Assembly (NCBI RefSeq): GCF_001424345.1 | Contig: NZ_LMPF01000026.1 | Location: forward strand, 123,492-187,491 | DNA from: Burkholderia sp. Leaf177 | GTDB lineage: Bacteria > Pseudomonadota > Gammaproteobacteria > Burkholderiales > Burkholderiaceae | Length of the DNA stretch: 64,000 bases | Direction of reading: 5' to 3' | In this document: in pieces, positions 34,372 through 43,506 of the stretch | Numbering within the stretch: position 1 is the stretch's first letter | Layout of the letters: each line of letters opens with the position of its first letter | Translations under genes and position numbers: made by a program | Notes under the pieces: model-generated | Told to the model about the DNA's origin: nothing | Database searches by the model: none | What the model saw: only the letters and a program-made list of their open reading frames with translations

Positions 34372-37300
34372 TCAATGAAAATCCCGGCTGACGCTCGTCA
34401 ACCCGCCCAGCATGTGTGACATGTCCACCAGTCTTTGCGCGACGAGATGCTTGACTTCGCCCTCGCACTGCCAGGTGCCATAAACCGCAAGCAGCGTCGC
34501 GCCGAGCGCCTCGCGCCGCTGCCTTTCCAGCAGACTCGGCCACACGATCACATTCACGTTCCCCGTCTCGTCCTCCAGCGTGACGAACATCACGCCCTTC
34601 GCCGTCCCCGGCCGCTGCCGCACGGTTACCAGCCCGCAACCACGCGCGAGCTTGCCATTGCGATAATTGTGCAAGGTCGCCGCCGGCATCAATCGATGCA
34701 AAAGCAATTCCGCCCGCAGCAATTCAAGCGGATGGCGCCCAAGCGATAAACCCACCGTCTTGTAGTCGCTGACAATATCGTCGGCTTCGGATGGCGCGCC
34801 GAGCATGGGCGTTGCATCTTCCACGCGTGCGTCGTTCAGCATGTCCTTGTCGGGCACGGCAGCAACCGATTGCCAGAGCGCTTCCCGCCGGTTTCCCGCC
34901 AGCGATGTCAGCGCATTCGCCGCAGCGAGCACCTGAAGATCGTGCCGATCGAGCTGCGCCCGTTGCGCAAGATCGCCGACGCTTGCGAACTGACGCACCG
35001 ACCGCGCGGTCTCGATGCGCTCGGCCGAACCGTCACGCATTCCCCGCAACAGCGACAAACCCATTCGCACTGCGGTCTTGTTGCCAGCAGCATCGCGCTC
35101 GAGCACCGAGTCCCAGCCGCTGATGGTTACATCGACGGGAAGCACGACAACGCCATGTCGCCGCGCGTCCTGAACGAGTTGCGACGGAGCATAAAAACCC
35201 ATGGGCTGCGAATTGAGCATGGCGGCGAGAAATGCCGCGGGCTCATGACACTTCAACCAACTGCTGACATACACGAGCAACGCAAAACTCGCTGCGTGAC
35301 TCTCAGGAAAACCGTATTCGCCAAAGCCTTTGATCTGCTCGAATATGCCTTCTGCAAATTCCCTTTTATAACCACGCTCGATCATGCCGTTCACAATCCG
35401 GTCGTAGTATTTTCCCAGGCCGCCCTTGCGTTTCCACGCGGCCATGGCGCGGCGCAAGGCATCGGCTTCACCGGCTGTGAAACCGGCGGCGATCATCGCA
35501 ATTTGCATGACCTGTTCCTGGAAGATCGGCACGCCGAGGGTTCTTTCGAGCGCGACTTTCAGGTTGTCGTTGGGATATTTGACTTCCTCCAGTCCCTGAC
35601 GCCGGCGTAGATACGGATGCACCGCGCCGCCCTGAATCGGACCCGGCCGCACGATCGCAACCTCGATCACGAGGTCATAGAATTCTTTCGGCTTGAGCCG
35701 CGGCAACATCGACATCTGCGCGCGCGATTCGATCTGGAACACGCCCACGGTGTCCGCGCGCGAGATCATGTCGTAGGTCGCTTTGTCCTTAGGCGGAATG
35801 TCGTGCATTTCGAGCCGCTCGCCGCGCTTTTCCGAAACAATATCGAGTGTGCGTCGAATGGCGGACAACATGCCGAGCGCGAGGACATCGACTTTTAGAA
35901 GCCCGAGCGCTTCCAGATCGTCCTTGTCCCATTGAATGACGCTGCGATCGACCATCGCGGCATTTTCAACCGGAACCAGCCGCGTGAGTTTGTCCCGGCT
36001 GATCACAAACCCGCCGGAATGCTGCGATAAATGCCGGGGAAAATTCAGCAATTGCGCGGCAAGCGACGCCCACGACTGAATCAGCGGATTCGCCGGATCG
36101 AGCCCGGATTCCGTGAAGCGCTGCAGCAAGTCCTGGCTGTTATCGAACCACTGGTGCGACTTCGCGACGCGATCCACAATTTGCGGATCGACGCCCAGCG
36201 CCTTGCCCGTTTCACGCAAGGCGCCGCGCGGCCGGTACGTGGATACCGCCGCCGCAATCGCCGTCCGGTCCCGCCCATATTTCCGATAGATGTACTGGAT
36301 CACTTCCTCGCGCCGCTGATGCTCGAAATCGACGTCGATATCCGGCGGCTCCCCGCGATCCTTGCTGATGAAACGCTCGAAGAGCATTGTGCTGCGCGCC
36401 GGGTCAACGGCCGTGACGCCGAGGCAATAACAGACCGCCGAGTTCGCCGCCGACCCACGTCCCTGACACAGGATATTTTCGCTGCGCGCAAAACGCACGA
36501 TGTCATACACGGTGAGAAAGTACGCCTCATATTTCATGTGCTCGATCAACTCGAGTTCATGTTCGATCTGGGCCTGAACCTGATGCGGAATTCCCTTTGG
36601 GAAACGCTGGTTTGCGCCGGTATACGTTTCCTGCCGCAAATAAGCCGTGTGCGTATAACCCGGCGGGATGATTTCGTCGGGGTACAAGTAGCGCAGTTCA
36701 TCGAGTGAAAACGTGCAGTGCTTGAGCACGTTCAGCGTTTCGCCGAGCGTGTATTCGGGGTAGAGATTCGCCAGCCGCAACCGCGATCGCAGATGCTGCT
36801 CGGCATTCGGCGCAAGATCGTAACCGCACTCGGACACAGGCTTGCCAATGCGGATAGCCGTCATGGTGTCCTGCAAGGGCTTGCGCGATCGCACGTGCAT
36901 TACCACGTTGCCGGTCGCGACGACACGTACCTTGTAACGCGCGGCCACATGTTCGACGGTGCCTCTATGGATGTCGTCGAGTGCGCGCTGATGCAGCGTC
37001 AAACCGACCCACGCGCGCTGCGGGAAGGTGGTGTCGAGCCATTCGACCTGGGCATCGAGCGCGTCTTCTTTCGCGGGGAAATCGGGCACGAGGATCGCGA
37101 GGCAATCCGGCATGCCGCGCAGATGGGCGAATTCTTTATCGGGGCGCGCGAGATCGTTCGGCGTGAGCAGGTATTCGCCTTTCTTCGAACGCATCCGCGC
37201 AATGGTGATCAGCTCCGATAAATTGCCGTAACCCTCGCGGTTCTGCGCCAGCAGGATAAGCCCGAACGCCGGCGACCGGTCGGCGTTGACGAGCTTGAAA

Positions 37301-37521
37301 TACGAGCCGATCACGAGCGGAAAGTCGAGGTTCTTCGCCTCCACATGCGCGCGCACGACACCCGCGAGCGAGCATTCGTCGGTGATCGCGAGGCCGGCAT
37401 AACCGAGTTGCCTGGCGCGCGCGACCAGCTCTTCTCCACGCGACGCACCGTGAAGAAATGTGAAATTGGAAAACGCAAAAAGCTCCGCATACGCGGGCAG
37501 CGTGGAGAAGGTCGTATCCAC
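34372..37521 (-). CDS. dnaE2: Error-prone DNA polymerase DnaE2 (ImuC)
   Basis: This is a C-family polymerase of 1049 residues that copies damaged DNA in the ImuA-ImuB-DnaE2 mutasome. It begins with the PHP domain (FSNFTFLHGASRGEELV). The palm carries the catalytic aspartates in PDIDVDFEHQRREEV. A helix-hairpin and an OB-fold follow (DETGNVNVIVWP). The DnaE2 type is supported by its length and by its place directly after imuB, with a 6-base gap. It lacks an obvious beta-clamp motif at the C terminus, which in this system is supplied by ImuB. Expression is expected under LexA control from upstream of imuA. Confidence 0.95.
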   Translation of the reverse strand: MDTTFSTLPAYAELFAFSNFTFLHGASRGEELVARARQLGYAGLAITDECSLAGVVRAHVEAKNLDFPLVIGSYFKLVNADRSPAFGLILLAQNREGYGNLSELITIARMRSKKGEYLLTPNDLARPDKEFAHLRGMPDCLAILVPDFPAKEDALDAQVEWLDTTFPQRAWVGLTLHQRALDDIHRGTVEHVAARYKVRVVATGNVVMHVRSRKPLQDTMTAIRIGKPVSECGYDLAPNAEQHLRSRLRLANLYPEYTLGETLNVLKHCTFSLDELRYLYPDEIIPPGYTHTAYLRQETYTGANQRFPKGIPHQVQAQIEHELELIEHMKYEAYFLTVYDIVRFARSENILCQGRGSAANSAVCYCLGVTAVDPARSTMLFERFISKDRGEPPDIDVDFEHQRREEVIQYIYRKYGRDRTAIAAAVSTYRPRGALRETGKALGVDPQIVDRVAKSHQWFDNSQDLLQRFTESGLDPANPLIQSWASLAAQLLNFPRHLSQHSGGFVISRDKLTRLVPVENAAMVDRSVIQWDKDDLEALGLLKVDVLALGMLSAIRRTLDIVSEKRGERLEMHDIPPKDKATYDMISRADTVGVFQIESRAQMSMLPRLKPKEFYDLVIEVAIVRPGPIQGGAVHPYLRRRQGLEEVKYPNDNLKVALERTLGVPIFQEQVMQIAMIAAGFTAGEADALRRAMAAWKRKGGLGKYYDRIVNGMIERGYKREFAEGIFEQIKGFGEYGFPESHAASFALLVYVSSWLKCHEPAAFLAAMLNSQPMGFYAPSQLVQDARRHGVVVLPVDVTISGWDSVLERDAAGNKTAVRMGLSLLRGMRDGSAERIETARSVRQFASVGDLAQRAQLDRHDLQVLAAANALTSLAGNRREALWQSVAAVPDKDMLNDARVEDATPMLGAPSEADDIVSDYKTVGLSLGRHPLELLRAELLLHRLMPAATLHNYRNGKLARGCGLVTVRQRPGTAKGVMFVTLEDETGNVNVIVWPSLLERQRREALGATLLAVYGTWQCEGEVKHLVAQRLVDMSHMLGGLTSVSRDFH

Positions 37522-37527
37522 GGCGCA

Positions 37528-39018
37528 TCATCCAAAAAGGCCGTGGAGAAACCAGCGCGGATCGTCGGCCTCCGCGCTGCCGGGCCGCTCCCGATAAATC
37601 CAGTAGCAGCTTTGATCGTTCGCCTGCGCGACGAAATAATCGCGGCTGGTCAGGTTGTTATCGAACCATCCGGCTTCTATGCGTTCAGCCGGCGACACCG
37701 TTTTCAGCGGCGAGCCATAAAACGGCCGATGATTTTTCATCATCAGTTGCAACGGCTTTTCGAGCAGCCACGCAGGACGCGGCAAATCCGGGGGCATGCC
37801 TTCGGGCTTGGCGGGAAGAGACGTGTCGGTGACTGAAATCCAGCGGTTCGCACATTCCGGCCGATGATCCGACGACGGCGCCGCCCGCAGCACGTTCTCA
37901 GGCCCGAGCCGCGCAACCAGCAATTCCAGCAGCCGGTTATGGTCCTCCGGCGAACCGCCGGGTTCGGGAAAAAGCGTTTCGGTCGGCGGTTCGGCCGCCT
38001 GGATTTTTGCAGCGGCGAGCCGCATGGCGATAACCGCCGCCACGAGTTCCGTGCGCCCGAGCCGCTCCTTGAACAGACGCACGAGATGATGTTCGTGCCA
38101 GGTCGGCTCGGCGAGCGCGATCTGGATAACCGTCGGGTCGATGGCGCTACGCCCGCGCTCATGTTCCAGCGTGAGCGTGGCATGTGTCAGCGCGAGTTGC
38201 TGCGTGCTCAGCCAGCCGCACATTTGCACGATCAGCCGGCGCGCGGAAAACAGCATGGCTTCCGCATTTTCGATGCGATCCGGCAATTCGATACGCGCGC
38301 TGAACGCCGGCGGCACGGCGAGCCATTCGTAGAGTTCGGGCGCGGTGCCGTATGCGCGATCCAGCGAATCGAGCAGCGCGACGCCGCAACGCTTTTTCAG
38401 GCCTGCGCGCGGCAGGCGCCGGATATCGTTCAAGGTCTTGCAGCCGAGCCCCGCGAACCAGTCCGCGAACGCGCGTACTTCCTGCACGGATTGAAACGGC
38501 AGCGCGCCGAGCTTGCGTTCGAGCGACGTCATTTTCAGCGCGCGCCGTCTGACATGGACACGGCCCGCAGCTTTGGCAAGCAGCCACGCGCCCTGGCCCG
38601 TAGGCGACGTACTCACGCGCGCGGTGAGGCCGATTGCGCCGACGATATCCCGCATCTGCTGACACAACTTCAAGATGCCGCCGAACAGCCGCAAGCTCGC
38701 CGTCACATCCATGACGATGGTTTCCTCGTCGCACAAGGCGACCATGGGCGAGAATTTCATCAGCGAGAAAGCGGCCTCGCGCATCACGTCCTGTTCCTTC
38801 ACCAGGTCGCGTTCGAACATCAGCGTGTCGGGCGACAACGTCAGCACGCCGCCGCGTTTCATGCCCACGCGCACGCCGGCCTCGCGCGCGGCCGGGTCCA
38901 CGATCAGGACCTTGTCGTGGTCGAGGACAACGCAGCCGTGCTCGGGCCTACGCGACCAGCGTGGACGGAACACTTCCAGCGACAATCGCGGTAGATGAAT
39001 GCCGACGTACACGGGCAT
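37528..39018 (-). CDS. imuB: Y-family polymerase-like ImuB
   Basis: This 496-residue protein belongs to the Y-family polymerase fold. It has the ImuB N terminus MPVYVGIHLPRLSLEVFRPR in place of the catalytic DxD palm motif of active Y-family enzymes. The stretch ALCDEETIVMDVTASLRLFGG is conserved in the subfamily. ImuB is thought to be a catalytically dead hub that binds the beta clamp, ImuA and DnaE2. It overlaps imuA by 71 bases, and dnaE2 follows after 6 bases. Confidence 0.92.
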   Translation of the reverse strand: MPVYVGIHLPRLSLEVFRPRWSRRPEHGCVVLDHDKVLIVDPAAREAGVRVGMKRGGVLTLSPDTLMFERDLVKEQDVMREAAFSLMKFSPMVALCDEETIVMDVTASLRLFGGILKLCQQMRDIVGAIGLTARVSTSPTGQGAWLLAKAAGRVHVRRRALKMTSLERKLGALPFQSVQEVRAFADWFAGLGCKTLNDIRRLPRAGLKKRCGVALLDSLDRAYGTAPELYEWLAVPPAFSARIELPDRIENAEAMLFSARRLIVQMCGWLSTQQLALTHATLTLEHERGRSAIDPTVIQIALAEPTWHEHHLVRLFKERLGRTELVAAVIAMRLAAAKIQAAEPPTETLFPEPGGSPEDHNRLLELLVARLGPENVLRAAPSSDHRPECANRWISVTDTSLPAKPEGMPPDLPRPAWLLEKPLQLMMKNHRPFYGSPLKTVSPAERIEAGWFDNNLTSRDYFVAQANDQSCYWIYRERPGSAEADDPRWFLHGLFG

Positions 39019-39655
39019 GAGGGCTCAGCAAAATGGGAGAAGGTTGCAGGGTGACGGACAGTCTTTCGGCGCGGATCGGGCCTTTGCGCTTGATGACATC
39101 GACAACAATGCCGCTGCCCGCCGGACGTACCGCCAGCCGCAACGTAGCCGGCGACGAATCCGGCGCGCAGGCAAGCGGGCGCACCATCAGGAACAGGGTT
39201 TCAGACGATTGCGCGGCCAGATGCAGCCGCCGCAGCGACTCGGGGCGCATATGTTGCTGCCAGAAAACGAGTGCGCCGCAACTGCCGGTCTTGAGAATCT
39301 GCTCGGCCGACCAGAGGGCATCGGCCATTTTTGCCGCACGCAGCCGGAGCAGTTTGTCGAGCGGCACGCCGAGATAGGCGAACGCAAGGGAGTTCGGAAT
39401 ATGAGGCGGCTGCACGAGCGCAATGGGGCGTTTGCTCACGGCAGCGAGCGCCGGGCGCAGCAGTCTCACTTCGCCCACGCCCGGCTGCTGCACCAGCAAC
39501 TCGATCAGCGTTCCCACCGGCCAGCCGCCGCCCGGTAATTCGGCGGAGAGCATGGCGTAGCCGGTGTCGACCGTCTGCCCGTGCGAGCGTGCGAGTTGCG
39601 ACCCGCGCCACAGGGCGGGGTGAATCTCTTCGACGTTTTTAGGCAGGGCTGACAT
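38948..39655 (-). CDS. imuA: SOS mutagenesis protein ImuA (RecA/SulA-like)
   Basis: This 235-residue protein has the ImuA hallmark HPALWRGSQLAR at the N terminus, then STGYAMLSAELPGGGWPVG-like sequence (VDTGYAMLSAELPGGGWP). The Rec-A-like core includes GALVFWQQHMRPESLRRLHLAAQ. It is the first gene of the mutasome operon, and its last 71 bases overlap imuB in another frame, implying translational coupling. A LexA box lies 13 bases before the ATG. ImuA helps recruit the mutasome to the RecA filament. Confidence 0.92.
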   Translation of the reverse strand: MSALPKNVEEIHPALWRGSQLARSHGQTVDTGYAMLSAELPGGGWPVGTLIELLVQQPGVGEVRLLRPALAAVSKRPIALVQPPHIPNSLAFAYLGVPLDKLLRLRAAKMADALWSAEQILKTGSCGALVFWQQHMRPESLRRLHLAAQSSETLFLMVRPLACAPDSSPATLRLAVRPAGSGIVVDVIKRKGPIRAERLSVTLQPSPILLSPHARVRRHSSTAIVAGSVPSTLVA

Positions 39656-39667
39656 GGCAAATTTAAC

Positions 39668-39683
39668 TGTATGGATGTACAGT
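39668..39683. promoter_or_regulatory. LexA (SOS) box upstream of imuA
   Basis: CTGTATGGATGTACAG fits CTGT-N8-ACAG exactly. It lies 13 bases before the imuA start and 87 bases before the divergent DUF72 gene, so LexA bound here would block imuA and could affect the second promoter. Confidence 0.92.
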
Positions 39684-39770
39684 ACTTTACTTGAATTTGA
39701 TCCGGCGGGAACTGCCCCTTTTTAAACGTCGGGCAGGAAACCATCGCCAATAATTGCGGGAGTAGATGCG

Positions 39771-40676
39771 GTGAGCATTCTGGTCGGAACGGCTTCGTGG
39801 ACAGATCCCACGCTCATCAAGTGCAAGCGCTTTTATCCGCCGGGGTGTTCCAGCGCGGAGGCGCGTTTGCGGCATTACGCGTCCATTTTTCCCATCGTGG
39901 AAGTGGATTCGAGTTATTACGCCATGCCGAACGCGACCAATTCCGTGTTGTGGACGGAGCGAACGCCGCCCGGATTTGTGTTCAATATCAAGGCGTTCCG
40001 CTTGTTCACGGGGCACCAGACGGCGCGCGACATGTTTCCGGCGGACATGCAGCCGCACTTGCCGCAGAACGGCAAGACGAGCTTGTACTACAAGGATTTA
40101 TCGGGGGAATTGCAGCAGGAATTGTGGTGCCGGTATTTCGAAGCTATCGAACCGTTGCGTGCTTCCGGCAAGCTCGGCGCGGTGCATTTCCAGTTCGCGC
40201 CGTGGGTGATCTGCAATCCGCACGGCATGCGGCACGTCGAGCATTGCGCGGACGTCATGAGCGCCATGGACGGCTGCCTCATGGCGGTCGAATTTCGCAA
40301 CCAGACGTGGTTCGACGAAAAACGTCGCGACTCCACGCTCGCCATGGAACGCGAGCGCGGGCTGGTGAATGTGGTGGTCGACGAACCGCAAGGATCGACC
40401 AACAGCATTCCGGCCATCTGGGAAACCACGCATCCCGGGCTGGCGCTGATCCGTCTGCACGGGCGCAATCACGAGACGTGGAATATCAAGGGCGCGGTGG
40501 CTTCGTCGTCGAGATTCAATTACGAATACAACGACGAGGAACTCGATCCCCTCGCTAGCCAGATCATCGAAATCTCGAAAGCCGTCGATATGACCCACGT
40601 GATTTTCAATACCAATTACGAAGACCAGGGCCAGCGCAATGCGTTGAAACTGATGGGGTTTCTGGACCAGGCGTAA
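39771..40676 (+). CDS. DUF72 family protein
   Basis: This 301-residue TIM-barrel protein belongs to DUF72 (YecE-like). Typical stretches are VGTASWTDPTLI at the N terminus, YPPG-like FYPPGCSSAEARLRHYAS and FNIKAFRLFTGHQ. The start is GTG 39771 with GGGAG upstream. It is divergent from imuABC, with the LexA box between. No activity is established for the family, although linkage to DNA repair genes has been noted. Co-regulation with SOS genes is my inference. Confidence 0.85.
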   Translation: MSILVGTASWTDPTLIKCKRFYPPGCSSAEARLRHYASIFPIVEVDSSYYAMPNATNSVLWTERTPPGFVFNIKAFRLFTGHQTARDMFPADMQPHLPQNGKTSLYYKDLSGELQQELWCRYFEAIEPLRASGKLGAVHFQFAPWVICNPHGMRHVEHCADVMSAMDGCLMAVEFRNQTWFDEKRRDSTLAMERERGLVNVVVDEPQGSTNSIPAIWETTHPGLALIRLHGRNHETWNIKGAVASSSRFNYEYNDEELDPLASQIIEISKAVDMTHVIFNTNYEDQGQRNALKLMGFLDQA

Positions 40677-40697
40677 ACCGCCCGCCAATGTTCCCGG

Positions 40698-42080
40698 CTA
40701 CGACCGGACCATGCGCTCCGGCGCAGAACCGCCAACGCGCCGTGCCGCCGCGGCGTAACCAATGCGATGCACCGGCGCCACAGGATGTGTGGCAAGCGCC
40801 CGGTCCAGATGATGTCGAACGAGAGTGTGCTGATCTGACTTCATGGCGGCGTCAATAAACAACTGCTCGAAGACATCGCGCTGGGCGTGACTGCCGCCGA
40901 GCCGCTGCATGTTAGGCAGCGCCGGAAGCATTGCATCGACACTCGCCGAATAATCGCGCCGCGCGTGAAGCAACACGGCCCGGCTTACCGGCAACGCGGC
41001 TTCTTTCAGGATCGATTGCCGCTCGCCGCGCTGCGTTGGTATTGCGTCGGCGATCTCATCGAGCAATCGTTCCGCTGCTTGCCAGCGCTCTGCACCGGCC
41101 AGCGCCATCATCCAGTGCGGGAGCGTCAGGGCCGCGAGCGTGTCGCCTATGCGCGCCTCGCCGAGATCCGCCAGCTCTTCCCATCGGTCGCCTGCAGCTA
41201 CACCATGAAGCTGAAGTCGCGACAGCATGGACGTGGCGTTCAGCACGTCGTTATACAAGTCAGGAACTGCTTGCAGCAACGGCGAAGAGAGGTTGCGAAA
41301 ACGCTGGTCGTAGAGATCGAGGACCTGGTCGAATTCGCGCCGTTCAAGATGAAACATTGCACGATGCCACCAGAGGTGATGCTTGAAATTGTTCGCCGCG
41401 TCCCAGTGCGGCTCGAGTCCATCGAGAAATTCGATACCTTCGTCGCGACGCCCCTGCATTTCCATCACGTGGGTCAGCGCATGGGTTGCCCAGAGATTTT
41501 CCGGCTCGGACTCGATCGCCGCCCAGCCGGCTTTTTCGGCGGCATCGTATTGACCGCATTCCTCGTTTGCAAACGCGCTGCAGGCCAGCATCGTGGAGTT
41601 GCCGGGAAGCTGATCGCTCCAGTGCGGCATGACCTTCGTGACTTGATGAAGCATGCGCTGTGGAAGCCCGTACCAGAACGCGGTGTTGTGATGAACACGC
41701 AAGGCAAGCAGATCACGCGGATGGTCGGCGAGAATGTCCTCCCATACCAGCAGCGCGCGGTCGAGGTCGCCGTCTATCCAGTACGCGAGCGCAGCGACAT
41801 GCGAACGCTCACGATGCGTTGCGTGGACTGCGTACTGTCGTGCTCGTGCAAGCGCCTGCCGGGCGGTGCCAAGCTGCGATGCGTTGAGCGGCATCATCGC
41901 GAAGTAGCCGCTCAGGACATGCGCCATCGCGAACCCGGGATCTTGTGCCAGCAGCGTTGCAAGACGCGCGCCGAGATCGGCTTTGTAGTGGGTGTATCCA
42001 TCGATGACGAAGTGGTATGCATCGCTTGCCCGGTCACCGGTACTCGTGGAGATCAACAGTCCTTGTGCGTCGTACGCCAT
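40698..42080 (-). CDS. TTC38-family tetratricopeptide repeat protein
   Basis: This is a soluble protein of 460 residues built from TPR-like helical pairs, for example NLWATHALTHVMEMQGR and NNFKHHLWWHRAMFHLERREFD. These His/Trp-rich lines are characteristic of the TTC38 family shared by bacteria and animals. No enzymatic motif, signal peptide or membrane helix is seen. I chose the ATG at 42080, which has AGGTGA upstream and removes a 47-residue extension. It is convergent with the DUF72 gene. Its function is unknown. Confidence 0.82.
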   Translation of the reverse strand: MAYDAQGLLISTSTGDRASDAYHFVIDGYTHYKADLGARLATLLAQDPGFAMAHVLSGYFAMMPLNASQLGTARQALARARQYAVHATHRERSHVAALAYWIDGDLDRALLVWEDILADHPRDLLALRVHHNTAFWYGLPQRMLHQVTKVMPHWSDQLPGNSTMLACSAFANEECGQYDAAEKAGWAAIESEPENLWATHALTHVMEMQGRRDEGIEFLDGLEPHWDAANNFKHHLWWHRAMFHLERREFDQVLDLYDQRFRNLSSPLLQAVPDLYNDVLNATSMLSRLQLHGVAAGDRWEELADLGEARIGDTLAALTLPHWMMALAGAERWQAAERLLDEIADAIPTQRGERQSILKEAALPVSRAVLLHARRDYSASVDAMLPALPNMQRLGGSHAQRDVFEQLFIDAAMKSDQHTLVRHHLDRALATHPVAPVHRIGYAAAARRVGGSAPERMVRS

Positions 42081-42491
42081 GTGGTCACCTGAAACGTCGT
42101 TGCTTTTATCGGCCGGGCACGGACTAAACGTTGCTGTTTCCGGATGCTTGACCGCGCAAAGGATAGGGTAACAGGCACGCGTCCGCCTTTTGCGAGAGGC
42201 TCGCAGTTTCACAAAGTACATTCACGCCGAAGGTAATTCGCAAATCGAATAAAGGAACGCGGGAAGCTGCGCCGTTCGATTGCCAATGTTCATACCATCG
42301 TTGTCCGAAAGTCACTGGATGTTGGCGCATCCATACGCCGCCCGAGCGCGTAGTTACTCGATTAGGTTGCTCGCGGCAGGGCGCCGGCCTTTTACGGTCC
42401 GGACCGACATCGCCTCTGCCAGCCATTCCTGGGACCGTGCATTGCTGCGGTCTGGCGGACGCGGATGTTCGCGCATAACAGGGCATACACC
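42081..42491. other. Intergenic region between TTC38-like and DUF4148-like genes
   Basis: These 411 bases lie between divergent genes and must carry both promoters. I see one perfect 12-base palindrome, CGGTCCGGACCG at 42395-42406. It sits about 90 bases before the plus-strand gene and could be an operator. No RNA gene or convincing small frame was found. Confidence 0.4.
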
Positions 42492-43349
42492 ATGGTTACT
42501 CATCCCAAGCGGCTGGTCTTTGCAGGTATCTTCGTTGCAGCGCTCGCGGTTACTTCATACCTGCCGAGACTCATGCAAAGCGCGCTTCATCACAATCACT
42601 CTGCAAGCGATGGCTACGACGACGCCGGCTCTGTCAGCGCCATGCCTGACAGCGTGCCGGCGTCCGGGGCGGTATCGGCGGAAATGCGCACCGACGAATC
42701 TCCCGCGCGGATTCTTCAGGCGGTTCGCGACAGCTTGCAGCGCAACGATCTCGCATCGGCAGAAGTGCTGCTTCGAGCCGCTCGCACGCTCGACATGAAC
42801 AACCCGCAAGCCATTGCGCTCCAGCACGATCTGGATGCACGCGTCGCGCAAAGTGCTGCGCCGACGACATCGGGAAAAGGCGTGGTGGCGTCGCAGCGAA
42901 CCGAATCCGGTGCGATACCTCGGGCCAGCCGCACGGTTGAAAGGGCTGCGCAAAAACGCGAACCTGTTCATCGCGCGCCGCTTCACGCACGCGAAGCACA
43001 ATCCCGTGCCGCGGAGAACACGGTCACGAATACGCCGCCTGAAACGGTTACTTCAACTCCCGAAGTAATCGAGAAACCAAAGCCCGCAATAGTCGATGCC
43101 GTCCCCGAAGTCGTGCATGCACCCGCGCCCGTGGTCGAGTCTTCGCCGGTGATCGTGCAACAGACAGTGCGGCCCGCGCCTGCGCCTGTGGTTGAATCGT
43201 CGACGGGACCCAAGACTCGCGAGCAAGTCCGCGCGGAACTCGAACGCGCTCGCACGGACGGCAGCCTGCCGCGCTTCGGCAATCCCGATCCGGCCGGCCC
43301 GGGTGTCGCGACTATTTCGAAACCCTCGCCATCGACGTTGAATCGATAA
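42492..43349 (+). CDS. Membrane-anchored Pro/Val-rich protein with DUF4148-like C terminus
   Basis: This 285-residue protein has an N-terminal membrane helix (about 8-25, LVFAGIFVAALAVTSYL). A helical segment follows (about 65-105) that resembles one TPR unit, then a long Pro/Val/Glu/Thr-rich region. The C terminus KTREQVRAELERARTDGSLP is the DUF4148 signature common in Burkholderia periplasmic proteins. It probably sits in the inner membrane and spans the periplasm. The ATG at 42492 has no strong ribosome site. The family has no known function. Confidence 0.72.
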   Translation: MVTHPKRLVFAGIFVAALAVTSYLPRLMQSALHHNHSASDGYDDAGSVSAMPDSVPASGAVSAEMRTDESPARILQAVRDSLQRNDLASAEVLLRAARTLDMNNPQAIALQHDLDARVAQSAAPTTSGKGVVASQRTESGAIPRASRTVERAAQKREPVHRAPLHAREAQSRAAENTVTNTPPETVTSTPEVIEKPKPAIVDAVPEVVHAPAPVVESSPVIVQQTVRPAPAPVVESSTGPKTREQVRAELERARTDGSLPRFGNPDPAGPGVATISKPSPSTLNR

Positions 43350-43506
43350 AACCCGGCAGCAAGAAAACCGGGTAATCCCAACTTTCAAAACCGTCAGTTT
43401 CCATTCGTTTACCACGCAGGACGAACCGGTTGTATCGCAAAGCTCGATTGCGGTCTGCAACCCGGTTCATGTGGTGAGCAAAGCGCCGAGGCGCATGGAG
43501 ATGACG

